Below are positions 35,383 to 42,395 of a stretch of 64,000 nucleotides of DNA, piece by piece. Below the pieces are notes generated by a model that saw nothing but the letters and a program-made list of their open reading frames with translations, did no database searches and was not told the DNA's origin. Position numbers and translations under genes: made by a program. The first letter of the stretch is position 1; the number at the start of each line of letters is the position of its first letter. The stretch is from Ekhidna sp051379705 (GTDB lineage: Bacteria; Bacteroidota; Bacteroidia; Cytophagales; Cyclobacteriaceae): positions 372,001-436,000 of the forward strand of contig NZ_CP179868.1 in NCBI RefSeq assembly GCF_051379705.1, given 5' to 3'.

Positions 35383-35985
35383 ATGAAGAAAATAGGATTA
35401 GCAGTTATTTGTACGGTGATTGTTGTAGCATCTATTGCACAAACAACCATAAGCAACGAAGAAAGGAAAAAAGCACTCACTCACTTAAAGAAAACGCAAA
35501 ACGAGCTTACAGCATTGGTCCAAGGACTCAATGAAATTCAAATGAATTTCAAGCCTGATGAAAGTGTCTGGTCAATCGCAGAATGCTTGGAGCACATAGC
35601 AATTTCTGAAAAAAACCTTATTGAAATGATCAAAGGTGGGCTTCAAGGAGAAAGCGATCCTGCCAGAAGATCTGAAGTAGCGATGAGTGATGAACAAATT
35701 CTGGCGTTAATAACCAGTCGGGAACAAAAAGTAAAAACTCGGAAAGAGTTTGAGCCCACCAATAGTTTTGGTGGATCTGATGGCACACTCAAGACTTTTA
35801 AGGAAAGACGAAAGTCCAATATGAAATTCCTTAAGTCTACCGATGCAGACTTAAGGAATCATTATTTGCAATTCCCATTCGGCCTACTTGATGTATATCA
35901 GGGTGTTCTGTTTATGTCTGGACATACGCAGAGGCATACGGATCAAATAAAAGAAATAATGGAAAGTGATAACTTCCCGAGCTAA
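35383..35985 (+). CDS. Exported DinB family protein
   Basis: A 200-residue protein with a signal peptide (MKKIGLAVICTVIVVASIAQ) followed by a DinB four-helix bundle. The probable metal site is the usual triad: a His in ECLEHIAISEKN (about 66) and two in SGHTQRHTDQI (about 183 and 187). DinB proteins are mostly cytosolic metal-dependent thiol transferases, so an exported version must use a thiol or partner available outside the cytoplasm. A GTG at 35359 is in frame but would put charged residues before the signal, so I prefer the ATG at 35383. A bidirectional terminator follows. Confidence 0.87.
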   Translation: MKKIGLAVICTVIVVASIAQTTISNEERKKALTHLKKTQNELTALVQGLNEIQMNFKPDESVWSIAECLEHIAISEKNLIEMIKGGLQGESDPARRSEVAMSDEQILALITSREQKVKTRKEFEPTNSFGGSDGTLKTFKERRKSNMKFLKSTDADLRNHYLQFPFGLLDVYQGVLFMSGHTQRHTDQIKEIMESDNFPS

Positions 35986-35990
35986 ATAAA

Positions 35991-36017
35991 AAGGGTCTGA
36001 TATTCAGACCCTTTTTT
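35991..36017. terminator. Bidirectional terminator between the DinB gene and the small convergent gene
   Basis: A perfect 10-base stem (AAGGGTCTGA / TCAGACCCTT) with a 3-base loop has a T-run on one side and an A-run on the other, so it can stop transcripts from both strands. Confidence 0.85.
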
Positions 36018-36018
36018 G

Positions 36019-36198
36019 TTAATCAATTGAAAGCTTTCGCCTAAGCTTTTCAACTCCATCTTCAGAAATTAAATGGCAGGTGTCAGGCGATTTTAAATGT
36101 AATTCTGCTAATTCTAACAAAACTCTGGATACATTTTTAGCAACAAAGCGCTTTTCAGACACTTCGCTTTTATAGGTAGATATTATTGAAATATTCAT
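36019..36198 (-). CDS. Small protein of 59 residues, unknown
   Basis: An open frame from the ATG at 36198 (MNISIISTYKSEVSEKRF) to the TAA at 36019. The sequence reads like a real soluble protein: a beta-like start, a helix around NVSRVLLELAELHLKSPD and a basic end (VEKLRRKLSID). It sits directly beside the bidirectional terminator and lies 73 bases after the uracil-DNA glycosylase gene on the same strand. No family is recognised. It could be a chance frame, but the position and composition favour a gene. Confidence 0.5.
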   Translation of the reverse strand: MNISIISTYKSEVSEKRFVAKNVSRVLLELAELHLKSPDTCHLISEDGVEKLRRKLSID

Positions 36199-36271
36199 AT
36201 TTAGTGATAAGTATATCGCTAATCTCTATGGTTATTACATGAATATCAATACCCATTTTTGGGTATTTTGT

Positions 36272-36844
36272 CTAAAAATCGAACTTCTTGATGCAGTGTT
36301 TCAATTCAGGGAGGAGATCTTTTTCAAACCAATCATTCTTTTTCATCCAAATTCTATTTCTTGGAGAAGGATGTGGCAATGGGAGGTACTCTGGCAGGTA
36401 CTTTCGAAATGATTTCACATTCTCAGTTAGCTTCTGCTGAGCACCCACATTCAAGTAGTGATTCTGAGCATACTGTCCTACAAGAAGTGTTAATTGTACC
36501 GATCTACACTCATCCAAGACTTTTTTATGCCAGAGTGGAGCACATTCTGGTCGTGGTGGCAAGTCACCTGATTTTCCTTTCCCTGGATAACAAAAGCCCA
36601 TCGGAACAAGCGCCACTTTTGAGGGATCATAAAAAACATCATCTGACATATCTAACCAATCTCTCAGGTTTCTACCACTTGCATCATCCCATGGAATACC
36701 AGACTCGTGCACTTTTCTTCCGGGAGCCTGACCTATAATCAGAAGTTTAGCAGTAGCGGAAATGCTCACAATTGGCCTGGGGCTATGCACAAAAAAAGAG
36801 CCGCACACAGTGCAGCTCTCAATTTCTTTTAATAAATCTTTCAT
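36272..36844 (-). CDS. Uracil-DNA glycosylase family protein
   Basis: A 190-residue protein of the uracil-DNA glycosylase superfamily, which removes uracil from DNA at the start of base excision repair. Motifs are LLIIGQAPGRKVHESGIPWDD (motif 1, GQAPG), GRNLRDWLDM, VALVPMGFCYPGKGKSGDLPP and the late HPSPRNRIWMKK (motif 2, HPSPRN). A pair CTVC lies near the start, but the four cysteines of the iron-sulfur families are not present. It has the size and motifs of the common uracil-DNA glycosylase family protein of Proteobacteria and Bacteroidota. It follows the desaturase gene by 3 bases. Confidence 0.88.
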   Translation of the reverse strand: MKDLLKEIESCTVCGSFFVHSPRPIVSISATAKLLIIGQAPGRKVHESGIPWDDASGRNLRDWLDMSDDVFYDPSKVALVPMGFCYPGKGKSGDLPPRPECAPLWHKKVLDECRSVQLTLLVGQYAQNHYLNVGAQQKLTENVKSFRKYLPEYLPLPHPSPRNRIWMKKNDWFEKDLLPELKHCIKKFDF

Positions 36845-36847
36845 GAT

Positions 36848-37951
36848 CTATCTTCCCAAAGCGTACAGCATTTTTCCATGAGAAAGTAATGCCGATCTAA
36901 AGGTTGGATATGATCGGTATGGAATATTGTATTCTTCCGCTGTTTTTCTTACAATCTTAGATATTTTCCTGTGGTGAACATGGCAGATATTTGGGAATAA
37001 ATGGTGTTCAATTTGGTAGTTCAAGCCACCAGCAAACCAAGATAAAACCTTATTCTTCTGAGCAAAATTACAAGTTGTCTTTAACTGATGAACAGCCCAG
37101 TTCTCCTCAACGAAATCTTTGCCCGCTACGTCTTCAAAAGAATGATCTTCCATCACATGTGCCGGCTGAAAAATACACGCTAGAATAAATCCAGCAACAT
37201 AATGCATCAAAACAAATCCTAAAATAATGTGATACCATGGCAATGAAGTAAATAGAAGGGGAAGTGCAAGTATGTATGAGTAATAAAAAACCTTCGTCAT
37301 AGCCAACCAAATCCATGCTCTGGTTATACTTTTAGTTTGCTTTCTTAAATGACCATCCTTTGTATACTGCGCTAACTGACTCCAGTCTTTCACAATGATC
37401 CAGCTCATAGTCATTAGACCATAAAGAAACCATGCATAGATATATTGCCATTTGTGATGGGGCTTAATTGGTGCGTTGGGATCAAATCTCAAAACCCCAC
37501 CTGCTGGTGAAATATCTTCATCCATACCTGTCACATTGGTATAGGTATGATGTTTTACATTATGCTGAATCTTCCAGTTCGTGGCGTTTGCACCTACAAG
37601 GTTGAGAGAATAACCTACTAGGTTATTAATCCACTTCTTCTTAGAGTATGCTCCATGATTTGCATCATGCATCACAGAAAGTCCAATTCCGGCTTTTCCT
37701 AATCCCATTAAGAACGCCATCAGGTAGAAAACCCAAATATTTTGAACTACTCCAAATAGGAACATAAAATATGGCACAAGATATAAGCTGAACATAAAGA
37801 TGGTTTTCACAACCATTTCAATGTTCGCATATCGTCCATATTTCGAATTCTTGAAATACTGATTCACACGCTGGTTAAGCGTCTTGTTAAATTCTTCGTG
37901 CAGATTATTCTTAAATCTTACAACTTTGCGGCTCATTGTGGCTACAGACAT
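36848..37951 (-). CDS. Fatty acid desaturase (acyl-CoA type)
   Basis: Membrane di-iron enzyme that puts a double bond into fatty acyl chains, often acting in membrane adaptation to cold. The 367 residues have the three His boxes: HDANHGAY (about 92-99), HNVKHHTY (about 129-136) and QIEHHLFP (about 310-317), with about four membrane helices. The Q-x-x-H-H third box is of the front-end or acyl-CoA desaturase kind; there is no cytochrome b5 domain. It is the first gene of a unit with the uracil-DNA glycosylase gene (3-base gap). Confidence 0.93.
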   Translation of the reverse strand: MSVATMSRKVVRFKNNLHEEFNKTLNQRVNQYFKNSKYGRYANIEMVVKTIFMFSLYLVPYFMFLFGVVQNIWVFYLMAFLMGLGKAGIGLSVMHDANHGAYSKKKWINNLVGYSLNLVGANATNWKIQHNVKHHTYTNVTGMDEDISPAGGVLRFDPNAPIKPHHKWQYIYAWFLYGLMTMSWIIVKDWSQLAQYTKDGHLRKQTKSITRAWIWLAMTKVFYYSYILALPLLFTSLPWYHIILGFVLMHYVAGFILACIFQPAHVMEDHSFEDVAGKDFVEENWAVHQLKTTCNFAQKNKVLSWFAGGLNYQIEHHLFPNICHVHHRKISKIVRKTAEEYNIPYRSYPTFRSALLSHGKMLYALGR

Positions 37952-37978
37952 ATACTAACTAAATAAAAATTCAATACT

Positions 37979-37986
37979 CAAAGCTA
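37979..37986 (-). promoter_or_regulatory. Possible -7 box for the desaturase gene
   Basis: On the minus strand this reads TAGCTTTG, 27 bases before the desaturase ATG. No -33 element is clear. Confidence 0.35.
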
Positions 37987-38034
37987 CTTAAGAAACGTTT
38001 CATATGCCAGATGATTTTGATCAGTGGTAAGTAT

Positions 38035-38790
38035 TTATCTATCAAGCCAGGCTTTAAACTCACCTACTCGCTCCCTAGCAACTATTATTTGATCTTCATC
38101 AAAATGATCAATTACAATTTCCAATCTTGAATTAGTAAAAGCAATAATGTCCTTGATATAGTTCAGATTGATCATGTATTTTCTTGAAATACGGAAAAAA
38201 TCATTTTTACTCATTAGATCCTCCACTTTATCTAAAGTATAGTCTATAAGAAAACGCTTTCCTGAAGTTGTAAACAAATAGGTTCCCTTATCCTGACTGT
38301 AAACGAGCTGAATATCAACTGTTTCGACCGTTTTTAGATGATCACCAACTTTCACAACGAATCTTTCCTTCCCGGAAGGTTGCATGGATTTAACCAAATC
38401 ACTTAAATCCATTGAAGGCGCTAATGATTCCTTTTTACTGAAATTCAGCTCAAGCTTTTGAATCGCGGACCCAAGCTCTTCCTCAGCAATAGGTTTAAGT
38501 AAATAGTCGACACTGTTTGTCTTGAATGCCTTCAAAGCAAATTCATCATATGCCGTGGTGAATATGATCGGTTTCTCAACTTTTATCTGATCGAAAATGT
38601 CAAATGAAATACCATCTGCGAGTTGAATGTCCATGAACAGCACATCGTAGGCTAATGCAGGCAATGAGATAGATGCTGACTCTACAGAATCAAACTTTGC
38701 CACAAATTCATATGTTGGACGAAGTGTTTCAATTAACGACCTTAATCGTTTGGCAGCCAATTGCTCGTCTTCGATAATTATAAACCTCAT
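38035..38790 (-). CDS. LytTR-type response regulator
   Basis: A 251-residue transcription regulator with an N-terminal receiver domain (phosphorylation site Asp in DVLFMDIQLADG, about 54; Lys in YLLKPI, about 103) and a C-terminal LytTR DNA-binding domain (about 140-245, with YLFTTSGKRFLIDYTLDKVE and FFRISRKYMINLNYIKDI). It follows the sensor kinase with no gap and is clearly its partner. LytTR proteins bind paired direct repeats; two such repeats lie before this operon at 40298-40331, so autoregulation is likely. Confidence 0.95.
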   Translation of the reverse strand: MRFIIIEDEQLAAKRLRSLIETLRPTYEFVAKFDSVESASISLPALAYDVLFMDIQLADGISFDIFDQIKVEKPIIFTTAYDEFALKAFKTNSVDYLLKPIAEEELGSAIQKLELNFSKKESLAPSMDLSDLVKSMQPSGKERFVVKVGDHLKTVETVDIQLVYSQDKGTYLFTTSGKRFLIDYTLDKVEDLMSKNDFFRISRKYMINLNYIKDIIAFTNSRLEIVIDHFDEDQIIVARERVGEFKAWLDR

Positions 38791-39825
38791 TTATTTCATA
38801 TTTAACAATGGAATTCTAACCTCAAAGTAATCCCCCGTCCTTATTATTTCAACTTCTTTATCAGAAAGGTACTGGTAGCGCGATTTAATGTTTGCGAGAC
38901 CTACTCCTGTTGAGTCTTTCACTTTCTTTTCCTTAAGATTATTTCTAACTGAGCAAATCTGATCTTGTTGTACGTCTATTTCAATAGTCAAAGGATTCTT
39001 TTCGCTAACAACATTATGCTTAATTGCATTTTCAACAAGAATTTGAATAGCTAACGGAGGAACAAAAAGATCTGGTTCCTTGTCGGTGATTTCAACCTTT
39101 AGATTTTTCCCAAAACGAATTTTTTGTAAAAAGATGAAGTTCTTCACAAAATCCATTTCTCTTTCAAAAGAGACCACTTCATCATCCATGCTATCCAAAA
39201 CATATCGGTAGACCTGAGATAGCTTTCGTATGAACTCCACAGCCTTTTCCTGATTATCATAAACCAGTGAACTTAGAGCGTTTAAAGAATTGAAAAGAAA
39301 ATGCGGGTTAACCTGATTTTTTAGGCTATTATACTGAGATGATATTTGCTCTGTTTTAAGCTTTTCCATGTCTATGGAAGCTTGTCTCCATGATATAAGA
39401 AAGCCTCTGCCATGCATGAAAACGTTTATACCCAAAGTAATCCATAGGGTGGTTCCAAACGGTGCTCCGGATTCTTCAAGAGTTTCTGATAAAGTTTTTC
39501 CAAAAACAACCAAGTCAAAAAACAAGTCTAATCCCCAAACAGCTAAAAAAACATAGACAACAATTGATCCAACGCTGACCAAAAAACGGAGAATAGGAGC
39601 TTTTAACCAAGGAATATACTTATCCCATAAATCAACCAAAAACTCACTGCCTTTCCAATAAGCCACCCAAGCCATGCCATTATAGCTGTAGCTTATAAAA
39701 AAATACTTTGATAAAAAATATGGCTCCTGCATGCAGTTGGAACAAAAAGCAACCATATTCAATACACCACCAAACAGGAATATTAAAATAGTGCTAATGA
39801 GGTTATATCTCATTTGTTTACTCAT
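38791..39825 (-). CDS. LytS-like sensor histidine kinase
   Basis: A 344-residue sensor kinase of the His_kinase (PF06580) type. Four hydrophobic helices fill about 8-145, with a Cys-containing segment near the start (VAFCSNCMQEPYFLSKYF) that could matter for sensing. The phospho-acceptor is the His in NQVNPHFLFNSLNALSSL (about 175), and the ATPase part has QILVENAIKHNVVSEK (N box) and STGVGLANIKSRY (G box). It has no separate extracellular domain, so the signal is probably in the membrane. It sits between the DUF2141 gene (4-base overlap) and the regulator (no gap). Confidence 0.94.
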   Translation of the reverse strand: MSKQMRYNLISTILIFLFGGVLNMVAFCSNCMQEPYFLSKYFFISYSYNGMAWVAYWKGSEFLVDLWDKYIPWLKAPILRFLVSVGSIVVYVFLAVWGLDLFFDLVVFGKTLSETLEESGAPFGTTLWITLGINVFMHGRGFLISWRQASIDMEKLKTEQISSQYNSLKNQVNPHFLFNSLNALSSLVYDNQEKAVEFIRKLSQVYRYVLDSMDDEVVSFEREMDFVKNFIFLQKIRFGKNLKVEITDKEPDLFVPPLAIQILVENAIKHNVVSEKNPLTIEIDVQQDQICSVRNNLKEKKVKDSTGVGLANIKSRYQYLSDKEVEIIRTGDYFEVRIPLLNMK

Positions 39826-40238
39826 AGTGAAATCACTATTTTCTGAGCGCCACCCTTTACTTCAAATTTGCATTGTTCAAAGCTAGGCGGGCCAAACATT
39901 CCCTTAGCATTGTTTGAAAAAGCATATGGCTCTGATGGGATACCTATGAAATTAGCGTCAAGCTTACCATTATCATTTTCATCATGAAAGAGAGAAATAG
40001 CGTAGGTGCCCTCTCCCAGCCCTTTAAAGGAAAACTCTACTTGATCGGACTCAATGATTTTATCATCACTCATAATTTCCTTCGTAAGGAAGTGATCTTC
40101 ATGATCATAGATAGCGATCATAAGGGAGCCTTTTACTTCTTTGATGTTTTCAACCCTTACCACCAACTCGCAGGTGTTTTGCCCATCAGCAATAAAGGCA
40201 GCAATAAGTATCGAAATGAATAAAGTCTGTTTTATCAT
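39822..40238 (-). CDS. DUF2141 exported protein
   Basis: A 138-residue exported protein with a signal peptide (MIKQTLFISILIAAFIADGQ) and a DUF2141 beta domain: CELVVRVENIKEVKGSLMIAIYDHED in pieces, GLGEGTYAISLFHDENDNGKLD and GIPSEPYAFSNNAKGMFGPP. The D-x-N-x-(D/N)-G-x-L-D loop looks like a calcium site. Function of the family is unknown. It is the first gene of the sensor operon, so it may be a periplasmic accessory or a target read by the kinase. Confidence 0.9.
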   Translation of the reverse strand: MIKQTLFISILIAAFIADGQNTCELVVRVENIKEVKGSLMIAIYDHEDHFLTKEIMSDDKIIESDQVEFSFKGLGEGTYAISLFHDENDNGKLDANFIGIPSEPYAFSNNAKGMFGPPSFEQCKFEVKGGAQKIVISL

Positions 40239-40255
40239 AGTGCTTTTGTTTGAAT

Positions 40256-40287
40256 CAAAGTTGATACCAACCAGATCAAAGCATCAA
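40256..40287 (-). promoter_or_regulatory. Possible promoter of the DUF2141-kinase-regulator operon
   Basis: On the minus strand TTG (40285-40287) and CAACTTTG (40256-40263; one mismatch to TAnnTTTG) lie 21 bases apart, 18 bases before the DUF2141 ATG. The weak -7 box suits an activated promoter. Confidence 0.35.
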
Positions 40288-40297
40288 TTTTGAATGA

Positions 40298-40331
40298 CTC
40301 AACTGTCATTTTTTAGGGTTGAACTGTCATT
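40298..40331 (-). promoter_or_regulatory. Tandem LytTR-type binding sites
   Basis: On the minus strand the 10-base word AATGACAGTT occurs twice, exactly 21 bases apart (40301-40310 and 40322-40331). Read on, they give ACAGTTGAG and ACAGTTCAA. The known LytTR consensus is (T/A)(A/C)(C/A)GTTN(A/G)(T/G); the first copy fits all nine positions and the second eight. Two direct repeats two helical turns apart are the standard LytTR arrangement. They end about 11 bases upstream of the proposed -33 element, an activator position, and belong to an operon that itself encodes a LytTR regulator. Confidence 0.6.
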
Positions 40332-40382
40332 CGATTTTCAAAGAGCAATAATAGTGCATTGATGAATCAAAAAAATCATAAA

Positions 40383-40433
40383 TTGTTATGCATGCAGAGT
40401 AAATATACGTATATTTGTTATGCATGCAGAGTA
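40383..40433 (+). promoter_or_regulatory. Repeat-palindrome control region of the acyl-CoA dehydrogenase gene
   Basis: A 19-base direct repeat starting TTGTTATGCATGCAGAG occurs at 40383-40401 and 40415-40433, 32 bases apart. Each copy has the self-complementary core TGCATGCA. Between them is a perfect 16-base palindrome AAATATACGTATATTT (40401-40416). A -7 box TATATTTG (40410-40417) lies across the palindrome and the second repeat, and the first repeat opens with TTG. A repressor bound to any of these would cover the promoter. TetR-type fatty acid regulators are one candidate. Confidence 0.55.
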
Positions 40434-40471
40434 TTTTTAATTAATCAAAATCAGAATATATATATCATAAA

Positions 40472-42280
40472 ATGGAAGCAGCAATAGGAAATAAAGTATT
40501 AAAAGGTGGTGAGTTCATTGTGAAAGAAACTGCGGCAGAAAGTGTCTTCATTCCAGAAGAATTTTCTGAGGAACAAAAAATGATGGCAGCCGCCACCCAA
40601 GATTTCATTGATAAGGAAATCACCCCTATTACAGAAAGCATCGAAAACATGGAAGAGGGTGTTATGCCTGGCTTAATGGATAAGGCTGGTGAGTTAGGAC
40701 TTTTGGGAGTAAACATTCCTGAAGAGTATGGAGGACTAGGCATGAGCTTCAATACTGGTATGCTCATTGCAGATATTATGGCAGCCTCTGGTTCATTTTC
40801 TACAGCGTATGGTGCTCATACTGGAATTGGAACATTACCAATTCTTTACTACGGAACCGAAGAGCAAAAGAAAAAATACCTCCCACTACTTGCAAGTGGT
40901 CAGTGGAAAGCATGCTACTGTCTGACTGAACCCGATGCTGGATCTGACGCCAACTCTGGAAAAACAAAAGCTGTGCTATCTGATGATGGTAAGCACTACT
41001 CGATCAATGGTCAGAAAATGTGGATATCTAATGCTGGCTTTGCAGATCTGCTTATCATTTTTGCCAAAATTGATGACGACAAAAAACTTTCTGCTTTCAT
41101 AGCAGAACGTACCTGGGATGGAATCACCATGAATGATGAAGAGAAAAAGCTCGGCATCAAAGGTTCATCTACTCGTCAGGTGTTCTTCAACGACCTGAAA
41201 GTGCCTGTTGAAAACCTTCTTTCTGAAAGAGAAAATGGTTTTAAAATAGCTGTTAATGTTTTAAATGTTGGTAGAATCAAGCTTGGTGCAGGCTGTATAA
41301 ATGGATGCAAAGAAGTTGCCACTAAGTCAACTCAATATGCAAATGAAAGAAAGCAGTTTGGCGTGTCTATTTCAAGCTTCGGTGCGATCAAGCAGAAACT
41401 AGCCAATATGGCAACTCGCACATATGCCACAGAATCTGCTTCTTACAGGTCAGGGCAGGATATAGAAAATTTAATTGCTAAACTTCAGGAAGATGGATTA
41501 AGTCCGAGTGATGCCAAATTAAAAGGAGTAGAACAATACGCAATCGAGTGCGCAATGATCAAGGTGCATGGATCAGAAGTGCTTTCCTACTGTGTAGATG
41601 AAGGAGTCCAGGTATATGGAGGCATGGGATTCTCGGAAGAGGCTCCAATGGCAAGAGCATTTAGAGACGCGCGAATTACACGTATATATGAAGGTACTAA
41701 TGAGATCAACAGAATGCTCCTTGTAGGCATGATGTTTAAAAAGGCCATGAAAGGTGAGATTGATCTACTTGGTCCTGCCATGGCAGTTGGTAAAGAATTG
41801 ACGGGCGTTCCATCATTCGATGCACCAGACTTGTCAGCACCATTAGCTAAGGAAAAGGAAGTTATCAAGAATCTGAAAAAAGCTGTTCTAATGGCGGCAG
41901 GCAAAGCCGCTGAAAAATTTGGGCCTAAACTCGATCACGAGCAAGAGGTTTTGATGAGCCTTGCCGACATGGTGATCGAGGTGTACGTAGCAGAGTCAAC
42001 CCTACTTAGAACAGAAAAATTGATGAGCCTATACGGAGATGAGGGAAGTGCGCTATATCAGAACATGGCAAAACTTTACTTATACGAAGCAGTAACAAAA
42101 ATCAAAAATGCCGGAGATGAAGCAGTAGCCTGCTTTGCGGAAGGTGATGAGCTTCGTGTCATGCTAATGGGGATGAAGAGATTCACCAAAATGGATCCTG
42201 TAAACACCAAAGAGCTAAGGCAAGCCATTGCTGATGTGATGATTGAGGAGAATAAATTCCCTTATTCATTGTACAACTAA
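40472..42280 (+). CDS. Acyl-CoA dehydrogenase family protein (long form)
   Basis: FAD enzyme for the first oxidation step in fatty acid breakdown. The 602 residues have an acyl-CoA dehydrogenase core with GLLGVNIPEEYGGLGMSF, CYCLTEPDAGSDANSGKT (flavin loop), KMWISNAGFADLLIIFAK, ERKQFGVSISSFGAIKQKLA and the catalytic Glu in IYEGTNEINRMLL (about 412). An extra helical C-terminal region of ~170 residues follows, as in the long type common in Bacteroidota and in mitochondrial ACAD9/VLCAD. It is a single-gene unit with its own control region and terminator; no ETF or thiolase genes adjoin. Confidence 0.95.
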   Translation: MEAAIGNKVLKGGEFIVKETAAESVFIPEEFSEEQKMMAAATQDFIDKEITPITESIENMEEGVMPGLMDKAGELGLLGVNIPEEYGGLGMSFNTGMLIADIMAASGSFSTAYGAHTGIGTLPILYYGTEEQKKKYLPLLASGQWKACYCLTEPDAGSDANSGKTKAVLSDDGKHYSINGQKMWISNAGFADLLIIFAKIDDDKKLSAFIAERTWDGITMNDEEKKLGIKGSSTRQVFFNDLKVPVENLLSERENGFKIAVNVLNVGRIKLGAGCINGCKEVATKSTQYANERKQFGVSISSFGAIKQKLANMATRTYATESASYRSGQDIENLIAKLQEDGLSPSDAKLKGVEQYAIECAMIKVHGSEVLSYCVDEGVQVYGGMGFSEEAPMARAFRDARITRIYEGTNEINRMLLVGMMFKKAMKGEIDLLGPAMAVGKELTGVPSFDAPDLSAPLAKEKEVIKNLKKAVLMAAGKAAEKFGPKLDHEQEVLMSLADMVIEVYVAESTLLRTEKLMSLYGDEGSALYQNMAKLYLYEAVTKIKNAGDEAVACFAEGDELRVMLMGMKRFTKMDPVNTKELRQAIADVMIEENKFPYSLYN

Positions 42281-42309
42281 TAAGAATTCTTTTACGTTTG
42301 GAATAAAAG

Positions 42310-42334
42310 CCGGCCATAAGGTCGGTTTTTTTGT
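42310..42334 (+). terminator. Rho-independent terminator after the acyl-CoA dehydrogenase gene
   Basis: A 6-base GC-rich stem (CCGGCC / GGTCGG with one G-T pair) and a 4-base loop are followed by a run of seven T. Confidence 0.75.
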
Positions 42335-42340
42335 TTACAA

Positions 42341-42371
42341 TTTGTTTTAGCCACAATTCAAAATAGCTTTG
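42341..42371 (+). promoter_or_regulatory. Promoter of the 476-residue conserved gene
   Basis: TTTG at 42341-42344 and TAGCTTTG at 42364-42371 lie 19 bases apart. The start would be about 18 bases before the ATG at 42396. Confidence 0.55.
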
Positions 42372-42395
42372 TAGAGGGACGCATAGCATCCAAAA

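Noticed and set aside
40362..40471. Open frame through the direct repeats into the acyl-CoA dehydrogenase region
   Set aside because: It only reads through the control region and has repeated low-complexity residues; the -7 box lies inside it.
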